NCBI GenBank assembly: GCA_029780415.1 | Contig: JAKOYN010000164.1 | Location: 1-32,428 of the forward strand | Length of the DNA: 32,428 nucleotides | Reading direction: 5' to 3' | DNA from: RXIX01 sp003989075 | GTDB lineage: Bacteria; Pseudomonadota; Gammaproteobacteria; Competibacterales; Competibacteraceae | The notes under the pieces: model-generated | Seen by the model: the letters and a program-made list of their open reading frames with translations, nothing else | Told to the model about the DNA's origin: nothing | Databases searched by the model: none | Shown here: one piece after another, positions 1-7,825 of the stretch | How positions within the stretch are numbered: the stretch's first letter is position 1 | Layout: each line of letters begins with the position of its first letter | Position numbers and translations under genes: made by a program

Positions 1-960
1 CCACTCCAGCCGGCGAAGGTCGAGCCGCTGGCAGTGCTGGCGGTGAGGGTCACCGAAGTGCCGCTGGTATAAGTCTCGCTGCAATCCGTGCAGCAACTGA
101 TGCCGGCTGGATTTCTAGCGACCGTACCCGAACCGGTGCCGGCCTTTCTCACCGTCAAGGTGTAGCGGGGCAGGAAGGTCGCGGTGACTGTCTTGGCCGC
201 GCTCATGCTCACCTTGCAGGTGCTGGTACCGCTGCAGGCGCCACTCCAGCCAGCGAAGGTCGAGCCGCTGGCGGCGCTGGCGGTCAGGGTGACCGCAGCG
301 CCGCTGGTGTAGGACTCGCTGCAATCCGTGCCGCAACTGATGCCGGCCGGGCTACTGGTGACCGTACCCGAACCGGTGCCGGCCTTGCTCACCGTCAAGG
401 TGTAGCGGGGAGGGGGGAAAGTAGCGGTGACCGAATTGGCCGCGGACATGGTCACCGTGCAGGTGCTGGCGGTGCCGGTGCAGGCGCCACTCCAGCCAGC
501 GAAGGTCGAGCCGCTGGCGGCGGTGGCGGTGGCGGTGAGGGTGACCACAGTGCCGCTGGTGTAGGGCTCGCTGCAATCGCTGCCACAACTGATGCCGGCA
601 GGATCACTGGTGACCGTACCTGAACCGGTGCCGGTCCTGCTCACCGTCAAGGTGTAGCGGGGTGGGGTGAAGGTGGCGGTGACCGTTTTGGTGGCATCCA
701 TGCTCACCGTGCAGGTGCTGGTACCGCTGCAGGCGCCACTCCAGCCGGCGAAAGTCGAGCCGCTGGCGGCCCTGGCGGTGAGAGTGACCGAAGTGCCGCT
801 GGTGTAGTAGATCTCGCTGCAATCGCTGCCGCAGTTGATGCCAGCAGGGCTGCTGGTGACCGTGCCGCTGCCTGTTCCTGCCTTGCTGACCGTAAGCAGA
901 TAGGTGGCCTGATGCAAATCCAGAAAGCCGGCGCCGCCTGCACCCAGCGTTTGCACCGGG
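1..960 (-). repeat. Tandem ~240-bp DNA repeats encoding Cys-paired InlB-like units
   Basis: Near-identical units begin at about 1, 241, 487 and 736 (each starts near CCACTCCAGCC on the plus strand), giving spacings of 240-249 bp. Each unit encodes one extracellular repeat with paired cysteines in the C...C and GAC..TC positions. The similarity at DNA level suggests recent duplication or recombination. The array continues past the left edge. Confidence 0.8.
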
Positions 961-3908
961 ATCTTGCTGTCGATCACGGTGTTATTGCCCAGTTCGCCAT
1001 CACCGTTGAATCCCCACGCCCAGACGAAGCTGTTGCTGGCGCTGTTCTTGATGGCGGCGGAGTGATCACCGCCAGCCGCGATGGCAACCACACCAGTCAG
1101 ATTACTGACCTGCACCGGAGTCTTGCTATCGGTGGTGGTGTTATTGCCCAACTGGCCGTACTGATTACTGCCCCAGGCCCAGAGCGTGCCGTCGCTCTTC
1201 AGGGCGATACTGTGCGCATTGCCGGCGGCGATGGTGATTACACCTGTCAGGCTGCTGACTGGAACCGGAACCGGATTCGGATCGTAGCTGGTCGTGCCGT
1301 TGCCCAACTGGCCGTAGCCGTTATCCCCCCAGGCCCAAACCGTACCATCACTCTTCAGAGCGAGCGTGTGAGCGCTGCCCGCAGCGATGGCGATGACCCT
1401 GCTCAGGCCACTGACCACGACCGGGATCAGGCTATCGTTCAAGGTGCCATCGCCCAACTGGCCGAACCAGTTCTTGCCCCAGGTCCAGACCGTGCCGTTG
1501 CTCTTCAGGGCAACGCTATGATGATCGCCGGCGCTGATTGTGATGACACCGGTCAAGCCACTGACCTGCACAGGAATATTGTTATCGGCAGTGTCGTTAT
1601 TGCCCAACTGGCCGTACTGATTGCTGCCCCAGGCCCAGAGCGTGCCATCACTCTTCAGAGCGAGCGTGTGAGCGCCGCCCGCAGCGATCGCGACCACGCC
1701 AGTCAAGCCACTGACCTGCACCGGGATCAGGCTGTTATCGGTCCAGGCGCCGCTGCCCAACTGGCCATAGCCGTTATCCCCCCAGGTCCAGACCGTACCA
1801 TCGCTCTTCAGGGCGATGCTGTGATAGCCGCCGGCGGCGATGGCAATGACGCCGCTGAGGTTACTGACGCGTACCGGAACCCGGCTGTCAGTGGTGGTGC
1901 CGTTACCCAGTTGGCCAAATTCGTTATCGCCCCACGCCCAGAGCATGCCATCCCGCGTCAACGCCACGCTGTGGCCGTAGCCCGTCGCCACGCTCGCGCC
2001 GGCAAAATAGGCCGCTACGGTCTGATCCGCCGCGCCGGCCGGGATGGTGCAGGAGCTGCTCGTGCCGCTGCAGTTCCCGCCCATCCAGCGGACGAATCCG
2101 GATGCTGTGCCGGCGGTGGCGGTGAGCGCCACCGCTGTACTCAGGCCGTACGTGCCCGTGCAGGTAGCGCCGCAGGTGATGCCGGCCGGCGTGCTGCTGA
2201 CGGTACCGCTGCCGCTGCCCGGTCGGGCGACGCCGATCACCAGATTGCTGCGGTCAAAGCTGGCAGTGACGTTTTGTGCGGCGCTCATGGTGACCGCGCA
2301 GGTGCCGGTGCCGGTGCAGGCACCGCTCCAGCCGGCAAAGGTCGAGCCGCTGACTGCGGTAGCGGTGAGCGTTACGGTGGCGCCAGTTGTGTAGCGCTGG
2401 CTGCAATCCAGGCCACAGTTAATCCCGGCGGGACTGCTGCTGACGGTGCCGCTGCCCGTGCCGGTCCTGCTGACTGTCAGCAGATAATCCATGACGTTGA
2501 AGACGCCGCTGCCTTCCGCGCCTACCGTTTGCACCGGAATCAGGCTGTTGGTTATGGTGTTATTGCCCAATTGGCCGTCCAGATTGCGCCCCCAGGCCCA
2601 GATCGTGCCATCGCTCTTGAGCGCAAGGCTGTGATAGTCGCCAGCAGCAATGGCGCTTGCCCCGGTCAGGCTGCTGACCTGCACCGGGACTGAGCTTTTG
2701 GTTGTTGTGGTGTTATTGCCCAACTGGCCGTCCAGATTGCGCCCCCAGGTCCAGACCGTGCCGTTGCTTTTAAGCGCGATGCTGTGCCAGTCACCGGCGG
2801 CAATGGCGATCACGCCGCTCAGGCCGCTGACCGGCACCGGAATCAGGCTGTTGCTTTCCGTGCCGTTGCCCAACTGACCAAAGAAGTTATATCCCCAGCT
2901 CCAGACCGTGCCATCGCTCTTGAGCGCGACCGTGTGGTAATAGCCGGCGGCAATAGCGATCACGTTGCTCAGGCTGCTGACCGGCACCGGGATCAGTCTG
3001 TCGTTGGATGTGTTGTCGCCTAATTGGCCTTCTCCGTTTCCTCCCCAGCTCCAGACCGTGCCATTGCTTTTGATGGCGATGGTGTGCGCATAGCCGGCGG
3101 CAATGGCGATCACATCGCTCAGGCTGCTGACCTGTACCGGTGTCAGGCTATAGTCACGGGTGCCGTTGCCCAACTGGCCACTGCCGTTATATCCCCAGGC
3201 CCAGACCGTGCCATCGGTCTTGAGCGCGAGGCTGTGTTCACTGCCGGCGGCGATGGCAAGAACCCCGCTCAGGCCGCTGACCTGCACCGGGACCGGGCTG
3301 TCATTGGCAGTACCGTTGCCCAACTGGCCGAAGCCGTTGCGTCCCCAGGCCCAGACCGTGCCATCGTTCTTCAGCGCGATGCTGTGATAGTCACCGGCGG
3401 CAATGGCGATCACAGTGCTCAGGCCGCTGACCTGCACCGGGACCAGGCTGCTGGTAGTGGTGCCATTGCCCAGTTGGCCAGCGACATTGTTTCCCCAGGC
3501 CCAGACTGTGCCATCCCGGGTCAGCGCCACGCTGTGGCTGGCACCGCCCACCACGGTCGCGCCCGAAAAATAGGCGGCTACGGTTTGATCGGTCGCGCCC
3601 ATGGTCAAGGCACAGGCGTTGGTCTGCCCGGCGCACGCACCCACCGACCAGCTAACAAAGGCAGACGCTGCACCCGCCGTGGCAGTAAGCGTCACGGCAT
3701 CACCCGTGCCATAACTGCCCGTACAATCCGCGCCACAGTTGATTCCGGCAGGAGCGCTCACGACTGTACCGACCCCGCTGCCGGGCCGGGCCACGTTCAG
3801 GGCCGCTGCCTGGAGGGGCAGAATCACCGCCCAGAGCAGCAGCGCCAGCAGCGTGCCAATCAAGCGCAACAGCCCGGCGTTTCGATGGAATTTAAATGGA
3901 TATGGCAT
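1..3908 (-). CDS. Secreted RCC1-repeat / InlB-like-repeat protein, C-terminus cut by window edge
   Basis: The minus frame starts at ATG 3908 and stays open to base 1 (about 1302 residues, no stop). A strong GGAGG lies about 9 nt upstream of the ATG. Residues 1-37 look like a signal peptide: basic start, then LIGTLLALLLWAVILPL, then QAAA. Next comes a Cys-paired repeat (GxGxGTV..PAGI.C...C), then seven RCC1 repeats (pattern HSVALTRDGTVWAWG..GQLGNGT, about 50 residues each), two more Cys-paired repeats, a second block of seven RCC1 repeats, and at least four further Cys-paired repeats (about 80 residues each, FAGWSGAC..T.TC core, resembling Flg_new_2/InlB B-repeats). RCC1 repeats are known to form seven-bladed propellers, so two complete propellers are predicted. 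The role is unknown; an exported surface or adhesive protein is an inference. It is divergent from kdsD. Confidence 0.85.
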   Translation of the reverse strand, partial: MPYPFKFHRNAGLLRLIGTLLALLLWAVILPLQAAALNVARPGSGVGTVVSAPAGINCGADCTGSYGTGDAVTLTATAGAASAFVSWSVGACAGQTNACALTMGATDQTVAAYFSGATVVGGASHSVALTRDGTVWAWGNNVAGQLGNGTTTSSLVPVQVSGLSTVIAIAAGDYHSIALKNDGTVWAWGRNGFGQLGNGTANDSPVPVQVSGLSGVLAIAAGSEHSLALKTDGTVWAWGYNGSGQLGNGTRDYSLTPVQVSSLSDVIAIAAGYAHTIAIKSNGTVWSWGGNGEGQLGDNTSNDRLIPVPVSSLSNVIAIAAGYYHTVALKSDGTVWSWGYNFFGQLGNGTESNSLIPVPVSGLSGVIAIAAGDWHSIALKSNGTVWTWGRNLDGQLGNNTTTTKSSVPVQVSSLTGASAIAAGDYHSLALKSDGTIWAWGRNLDGQLGNNTITNSLIPVQTVGAEGSGVFNVMDYLLTVSRTGTGSGTVSSSPAGINCGLDCSQRYTTGATVTLTATAVSGSTFAGWSGACTGTGTCAVTMSAAQNVTASFDRSNLVIGVARPGSGSGTVSSTPAGITCGATCTGTYGLSTAVALTATAGTASGFVRWMGGNCSGTSSSCTIPAGAADQTVAAYFAGASVATGYGHSVALTRDGMLWAWGDNEFGQLGNGTTTDSRVPVRVSNLSGVIAIAAGGYHSIALKSDGTVWTWGDNGYGQLGSGAWTDNSLIPVQVSGLTGVVAIAAGGAHTLALKSDGTLWAWGSNQYGQLGNNDTADNNIPVQVSGLTGVITISAGDHHSVALKSNGTVWTWGKNWFGQLGDGTLNDSLIPVVVSGLSRVIAIAAGSAHTLALKSDGTVWAWGDNGYGQLGNGTTSYDPNPVPVPVSSLTGVITIAAGNAHSIALKSDGTLWAWGSNQYGQLGNNTTTDSKTPVQVSNLTGVVAIAAGGDHSAAIKNSASNSFVWAWGFNGDGELGNNTVIDSKIPVQTLGAGGAGFLDLHQATYLLTVSKAGTGSGTVTSSPAGINCGSDCSEIYYTSGTSVTLTARAASGSTFAGWSGACSGTSTCTVSMDATKTVTATFTPPRYTLTVSRTGTGSGTVTSDPAGISCGSDCSEPYTSGTVVTLTATATAASGSTFAGWSGACTGTASTCTVTMSAANSVTATFPPPRYTLTVSKAGTGSGTVTSSPAGISCGTDCSESYTSGAAVTLTASAASGSTFAGWSGACSGTSTCKVSMSAAKTVTATFLPRYTLTVRKAGTGSGTVARNPAGISCCTDCSETYTSGTSVTLTASTASGSTFAGWS
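1000..3590 (-). repeat. Two arrays of ~150-bp RCC1-coding repeats (7 + 7)
   Basis: The plus-strand motif for QLG (CAACTGGCC and variants) recurs about every 150 bp. It appears near 1155, 1305, 1455, 1605, 1755 and 1910, and again near 2565, 2715, 2870, 3020, 3170, 3320 and 3470. Together with the first, slightly divergent unit of each block, this gives two sets of seven units. They are separated by two Cys-paired repeats at about 2000-2500. Confidence 0.75.
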
Positions 3909-4078
3909 GAGCAGAGCCTCCTCCATACGGACGGCTTCTAGTGATATAGGCTTTGAATCAGGAGCTTGTGGTCAGGGCGACAGAGCGGCTGGCGATAATG
4001 GGCTCATTGTAAAACATGGGTCTGTATCTTCAGTGTGTTCTTTTTGCGCGTCAGGATGAATTTGCTGTTTTTCCTGAA

Positions 4079-4237
4079 CAGGACTTTCGCTTACCTGACT
4101 TTTTCCGCCATACCCGCGTATGCGGGTATCCATTCTTTTCAACACGCTACTTGATTCCCGCATACGCGGGAATGACGAAAAGCGCAAATCCCGTATATTA
4201 GAAAATCAATGAGCTGAAACACCAAGCGAAAGTCTTG
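4079..4237. mobile_element. 159-bp MITE-like element, copy A
   Basis: Terminal inverted repeats are CAGGACTTTCGCTT at 4079-4092 and AAGCGAAAGTCTTG at 4224-4237, with one mismatch. The direct repeat CTGAA flanks both sides (4074-4078 and 4238-4242), as expected of a 5-bp target duplication. The interior has two palindromes, one around TACCCGCGTATGCGGGTA and one around TTCCCGCATACGCGGGAA. There is no transposase inside. A second copy of the same length lies inverted at 31406-31564 with about 9 differences. The short frames here encoding FPRMRES/RMDTR-type peptides are translation artefacts of this repeat. Confidence 0.85.
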
Positions 4238-4341
4238 CTGAATTTAAACTGAAAAGTCCTGTTGTAAAAGCAGTTGTGATGGTGCGCCGTTCAGGCATGT
4301 TGCAGCGACGCCGTGTTTATCGCGGTGCCTCCGGCTGGCGC

Positions 4342-4347
4342 TATAAT
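4342..4347 (+). promoter_or_regulatory. Candidate -10 box for the kdsD operon
   Basis: A perfect TATAAT lies 40 nt upstream of the kdsD start. No convincing -35 hexamer is present at 16-18 bp, so the promoter may depend on an activator, or the match may be chance. The 478 bp between the RCC1-type gene and kdsD otherwise hold only the MITE and the divergent leader sequences. Confidence 0.4.
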
Positions 4348-4386
4348 CGTGCCACTTCCGCAACCCCAGGATGGCGACGACGCCCC

Positions 4387-5364
4387 ATGCAGATCCACGA
4401 CGACAAGCTCCAGGAACTGGCCCGCGCCACGCTCGCCATTGAAGCCGAAGCGGTGCGGCAGCTTAGCACGCGCATCGATGAGCGGTTCGTGCGCGCCTGC
4501 CGCTACATGTTCGCCTGCCCGGGTCGCATCGTGGTGCTCGGCATCGGCAAATCCGGTCATATCGGCAGCAAGATCGCCGCTACGCTGGCCAGCACGGGCA
4601 CGCCGGCCTTTTTCGTCCATCCCGCTGAAGCCAGTCACGGCGACATGGGCATGATCACCGCCCAGGATGTGGTGATGGCGCTGTCCAATTCCGGTGGCAC
4701 CGAGGAGATTCTCACCCTGCTGCCTTTAATCAAGCGGCTGGGCGTGCCGCTGATTGCGCTGACCGGCAATCCGGATTCGCTGCTGGCTCGCGCCGCTGAT
4801 GTACATCTTGATGTCAGTGTCGCCCAGGAAGCCTGCCCGCTGGGTCTGGCGCCGACCTCCAGCACCACTGCGACCCTGGCCATGGGCGATGCTCTGGCAG
4901 TGGCGCTGCTGGAGGCGCGCGGCTTTACCGCCGAGGATTTCGCCCGCTCGCATCCCGGTGGCCGCCTTGGGCGGCGCCTGCTGTTGCTGATCGACGATGT
5001 CATGCATGCTGGCACACAGATCCCGCGCAGCGCCCCTGCCGATCTGCTGCGTGATGCCCTGCTGGAAATGAGCCGCAAGGGCCTGGGTATGACCGTGGTG
5101 GTCGATGCGGCGGACCGGGTGCTGGGCGTGTTCACCGATGGCGATCTGCGCCGCGCCCTGGATCGTCAGGTGGATCTGCACAGCGCTCATGTCACCGAGG
5201 TGATGACCCGCAACTGCAAGACCATTGCGCCGGGCACACTGGCCGCCGAGGCCCTGCGCATGATGCAGGAGTACAAGATCAACGCCCTGCCGGTGGTAGA
5301 CTGCGAGCGGACGCTGCTTGGCGTCCTCAATATGCACGACCTGCTGCGCGCCGGCGTGCTCTGA
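4387..5364 (+). CDS. kdsD: Arabinose-5-phosphate isomerase
   Basis: 325 residues. The enzyme interconverts D-ribulose 5-phosphate and D-arabinose 5-phosphate, the first step toward Kdo for LPS inner core. The N-terminal SIS sugar-isomerase domain shows GIGKSGHIGSKIAATLAS, the HPAEASHGDMG segment and SNSGGTEE. Two CBS domains follow: one begins near DVMHAG, the other contains EVMTRN and ends with NALPVVD...GVLNMHDLL. The frame remains open upstream, but the family start is the ATG at 4387 (MQIHDDKLQEL); the extra upstream residues have no family counterpart. kdsC follows after 27 bp, and lptC, lptA and lptB complete the usual KDO/LPS-transport operon. Confidence 0.95.
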   Translation: MQIHDDKLQELARATLAIEAEAVRQLSTRIDERFVRACRYMFACPGRIVVLGIGKSGHIGSKIAATLASTGTPAFFVHPAEASHGDMGMITAQDVVMALSNSGGTEEILTLLPLIKRLGVPLIALTGNPDSLLARAADVHLDVSVAQEACPLGLAPTSSTTATLAMGDALAVALLEARGFTAEDFARSHPGGRLGRRLLLLIDDVMHAGTQIPRSAPADLLRDALLEMSRKGLGMTVVVDAADRVLGVFTDGDLRRALDRQVDLHSAHVTEVMTRNCKTIAPGTLAAEALRMMQEYKINALPVVDCERTLLGVLNMHDLLRAGVL

Positions 5365-5391
5365 TTTCCGCAAGCGGATAAACGACAAGCG

Positions 5392-5922
5392 ATGCGCGAT
5401 CTTCTGGACAGGGCCGCCGCGATCCGGCTGGTCATTTTTGATGTCGATGGGGTGCTCACTGATGGCCGCCTGTATTTTGCCAGCGGCGGCGATGAGCTGA
5501 AGGCTTTTCATATCCGCGACGGCCTCGGTATCAGGATGTTGCTTGATGCCGGCGTCGGAGTGGCGGTGATTTCCGGTCGCCGCGCCGCGTCGGTGGAGCG
5601 ACGCCTGGCTGATCTGGGCATCGTCCATGCCTATCTTGGCGTGCACGACAAGCGTGTCGCCTTTGCCGAACTGCTGGCGCGGCTCGGGCTGGACGCCAGT
5701 CAGGTGGCCTATGTCGGTGATGATCTGATTGACCTGCCGGTGATGATTCAGGTGGGCCTGGCGATTGCCGTGCAGGATGCCGATGCCTTCGTCCTGCAGC
5801 ACGCCCATTGGCAGACGCCCAGCCGTGGTGGTCATGGCGCGGCCCGCGAGGTTTGCGAACTGGTGCTGGAGGCGCGTGGCCAATTGACGGCGCTGCGCGA
5901 GCAGTATCTTTGCCGACCGTGA
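5392..5922 (+). CDS. kdsC: KDO-8-phosphate phosphatase
   Basis: 176 residues, HAD superfamily. It hydrolyses 3-deoxy-D-manno-octulosonate 8-phosphate to Kdo and phosphate in the cytoplasm. Motif I is FDVDGVLTDG (nucleophile Asp17, acid/base Asp19). Motif II is the Ser of VAVISGR. A conserved Lys lies in the VHDKR segment, and YVGDDLIDLPVM provides the metal-binding aspartates. Length and lack of a cap domain fit the C0-type tetrameric KdsC family. Its TGA overlaps the GTG start of lptC, so translational coupling is likely. Confidence 0.95.
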   Translation: MRDLLDRAAAIRLVIFDVDGVLTDGRLYFASGGDELKAFHIRDGLGIRMLLDAGVGVAVISGRRAASVERRLADLGIVHAYLGVHDKRVAFAELLARLGLDASQVAYVGDDLIDLPVMIQVGLAIAVQDADAFVLQHAHWQTPSRGGHGAAREVCELVLEARGQLTALREQYLCRP

Positions 5923-6512
5923 AATCCCCTCCCGGCGTGACGCCGCGTGGCGTTCTGCTTCTGGTTGGCTTAACGGTGCTGGCCGGCGCCAGCTATGGGC
6001 TGTTGCGCTGGGTGGAATCAGCCCTGCGCCCACCGGCGGAGGCCCAGAGTCAGGCGCCGCTGCTGGTGGTTGAGCGTTTCCGGGCCGTGCGCCTGAATAT
6101 GACCGGGCAGCGTGAATATGTCATCGAGGCGCCGCGTCTGGAGCAGTTGCCGAGCGAGCAGGGTACGCGCATTGTCCAGCCGATGCTGGACTGGTACCGC
6201 CCCGATGGCCAGACGCGCCAATGGCGCCTGCAGGCTGAACAGGGCTGGGTGGCGGCGGATCAGAGCCTGCTGCGCCTGGACGGGGCGGTGACCGTGGAAC
6301 GTCTGGCCAGCAGTGGCCAGACTCCGGTAACTCTGAACACCCGCGATGTCCTGGTGCATCCGGGCGAACGCTATGCCGAGACCGCCGCGCCGGCTCAGGC
6401 GCTGACACCGGGTGGCGAGCTGCGCAGTATCGGCGTGCGTGCCTGGTTCGATCAGGAACGCCTGGAACTGCTTTCCGAGGTACGAGGTATCTATGTCCCC
6501 CCCAAGCCCTAA
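5919..6512 (+). CDS. lptC: LPS export protein LptC
   Basis: 197 residues from GTG 5919, which overlaps the kdsC stop as GTGA. The same frame is open further upstream inside kdsC, but that part has no family features. A single N-terminal transmembrane segment (GVLLLVGLTVLAGASYGLL) is followed by a periplasmic beta-jellyroll region typical of LptC (..RLNMTGQREYVIEAPRLEQLP..). The C-terminus carries the variable-strand LptC pattern through ELLSEVRGIY. LptC anchors to the LptB2FG complex and hands LPS to LptA. Sequence identity within this family is usually low; the call rests on size, topology and position between kdsC and lptA. Confidence 0.9.
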   Translation: MKSPPGVTPRGVLLLVGLTVLAGASYGLLRWVESALRPPAEAQSQAPLLVVERFRAVRLNMTGQREYVIEAPRLEQLPSEQGTRIVQPMLDWYRPDGQTRQWRLQAEQGWVAADQSLLRLDGAVTVERLASSGQTPVTLNTRDVLVHPGERYAETAAPAQALTPGGELRSIGVRAWFDQERLELLSEVRGIYVPPKP

Positions 6513-7017
6513 ACTTGCCCTGGCCCTGGCCCTGGTGGCACCGCTGGCGGTTGCGCTGCCGGAGGATCGCAGTCAGCCCATTCAACTGGAGGCCAGCCGT
6601 GGTCAGCTCGACCAGAAAACCGGAGTCAGTGTCTATGAGGGTAACGTGATTATCAGCCAGGGCTCGATGCGCCTGAATGCTGATACCGCCACGGTTTACG
6701 TCAAGGACAGCAGCTTTCAGCGCATGGAAGCAGTTGGTAATCCAGTCAATCTGCGCTACAAGCCCAGCGCCGATAAACCAGAGATTCAGGGTACCAGCAA
6801 GCGCGTCGAATACGATGTCGGTACCTCCCAGGTGGTGATGAGCGGTAGCGCCCGCCTGGTGCAGGGTCAGGATGTCTTCACCGGCGAGCGCATCGAATAC
6901 GATCTGAAAAATGACGTGGTGCGCGCCCGTGGCGCCGGCAACAATGGCCGCATTCAGTTCACCATTCAGCCGCGCAACCCGGATGGTGCGCCGGCGGCGG
7001 CACCGCGGAAGCCCTGA
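6493..7017 (+). CDS. lptA: Periplasmic LPS-transport bridge protein LptA
   Basis: 174 residues from ATG 6493, overlapping the lptC end by 20 nt, with GAGG a few nt upstream. Residues 1-22 form a signal peptide (KLALALALVAPLAVALP). The mature part is an OstA/LptA beta-jellyroll: QPIQLEASRGQLDQKTG, YEGNVIISQGSMRLNADTA, then VEYDVGTSQVVMSGSARLVQGQDVFTGERIEYDL split over consecutive strands. LptA polymerises into the bridge that carries LPS from LptC to LptD. The Pro/Ala-rich tail (GAPAAAPRKP) is typical of disordered LptA C-termini. Confidence 0.93.
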   Translation: MSPPSPKLALALALVAPLAVALPEDRSQPIQLEASRGQLDQKTGVSVYEGNVIISQGSMRLNADTATVYVKDSSFQRMEAVGNPVNLRYKPSADKPEIQGTSKRVEYDVGTSQVVMSGSARLVQGQDVFTGERIEYDLKNDVVRARGAGNNGRIQFTIQPRNPDGAPAAAPRKP

Positions 7018-7018
7018 G

Positions 7019-7744
7019 ATGGCAAGGCTGATTGCCAAGGAAATCGTCAAGCGCTATCGCCAGCGGCTGGTGGTCGATGCCGCTTCGCTGACCGTTGCCA
7101 GTGGCGAAGTGGTTGGCCTGCTCGGGCCCAATGGCGCCGGCAAGACCACCTGTTTCTACATGATGGTCGGTCTGGTGCCCTGCGACGAAGGCCGGGTGCT
7201 GCTCGATGAGCGTGATCTGACCCACCTGCCGATGCATGCCCGGGCGCGGCTGGGTGTGGGCTATCTGCCGCAGGAGCCGTCGGTGTTCCGGCGCATGACC
7301 GTGCTGGAAAATGTGCTGGCGATTCTCGAAACCCGCCGCGACCTGTCGCGGGCGGAGCGGCGGCCAAGGGCCGAAGCGCTGCTGCAGGAACTGCATGTCG
7401 GCCATCTGCGCGATAGCAGCGGCCTGAGCCTGTCGGGCGGCGAGCGGCGTCGGGTTGAAATCGCCCGCGCCCTGGCGGCGCAACCGGCGTTTATTCTCCT
7501 TGATGAGCCCTTTGCCGGTGTCGACCCGTTGTCGGTGCTCGATATCCAGCGCATCATCCAGCACCTGTGTGAGCGCGGTATCGGCGTACTGATCACCGAT
7601 CACAATGTTCGCGAAACCCTGGGTATCTGCGATCGTGCCTACATTCTCAACGAAGGCCGCGTGATTGCCGAGGGCGATCCGGCGGCGATTCTCGCCAATC
7701 GCCAGGTGCGCGAGGTCTATCTGGGCGAGGCCTTTCAGTTATGA
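7019..7744 (+). CDS. lptB: LPS export ABC transporter ATPase
   Basis: 241 residues from ATG 7019, 1 nt after the lptA stop. The frame extends upstream within lptA but the family start is MARLIAKEIVKRY. Walker A is GPNGAGKT (36-43), the Q-loop is YLPQEPSVFRRMTV, the signature is LSGGERRRVEIARAL, Walker B is FILLDEPFAGVD, and the switch His lies in ITDHNVRETL. This is the standard LptB architecture. It powers LPS extraction with LptF and LptG, which are not in this window. Confidence 0.97.
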   Translation: MARLIAKEIVKRYRQRLVVDAASLTVASGEVVGLLGPNGAGKTTCFYMMVGLVPCDEGRVLLDERDLTHLPMHARARLGVGYLPQEPSVFRRMTVLENVLAILETRRDLSRAERRPRAEALLQELHVGHLRDSSGLSLSGGERRRVEIARALAAQPAFILLDEPFAGVDPLSVLDIQRIIQHLCERGIGVLITDHNVRETLGICDRAYILNEGRVIAEGDPAAILANRQVREVYLGEAFQL

Positions 7745-7776
7745 ACCGACGGAACGCGCAAAACCTTCCGGGATGC

Positions 7777-7782
7777 TAGGAT
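7777..7782 (+). promoter_or_regulatory. Possible extended -10 upstream of rpoN
   Basis: TGCTAGGAT lies in the 81-bp lptB-rpoN gap and resembles an extended -10 (TGn plus TAGGAT). No good -35 is visible. A short hairpin-forming CCGC...GCGG sequence follows before the rpoN start. This is a weak candidate for an internal promoter. Confidence 0.25.
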
Positions 7783-7825
7783 TAAGCATGGAAAACCGCC
7801 TTTCAGCGGCACGACGCAGGATTGA

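Noticed and set aside
912..2693. Long plus-strand open frame (593 codons) and another at 3024-3941
   Set aside because: Both are antisense to the RCC1-repeat gene. Their repetitive GPDRAIAL-type translation is what the reverse frame of the RCC1 repeats gives. They have no start context or family features.
4110..4175. Regularly spaced palindromes near 4110 and 31460 considered as CRISPR repeats
   Set aside because: Only two different palindromes per site, no spacer-repeat array, and both lie inside a 159-bp element with TIRs and target duplications. They are MITE internal hairpins.
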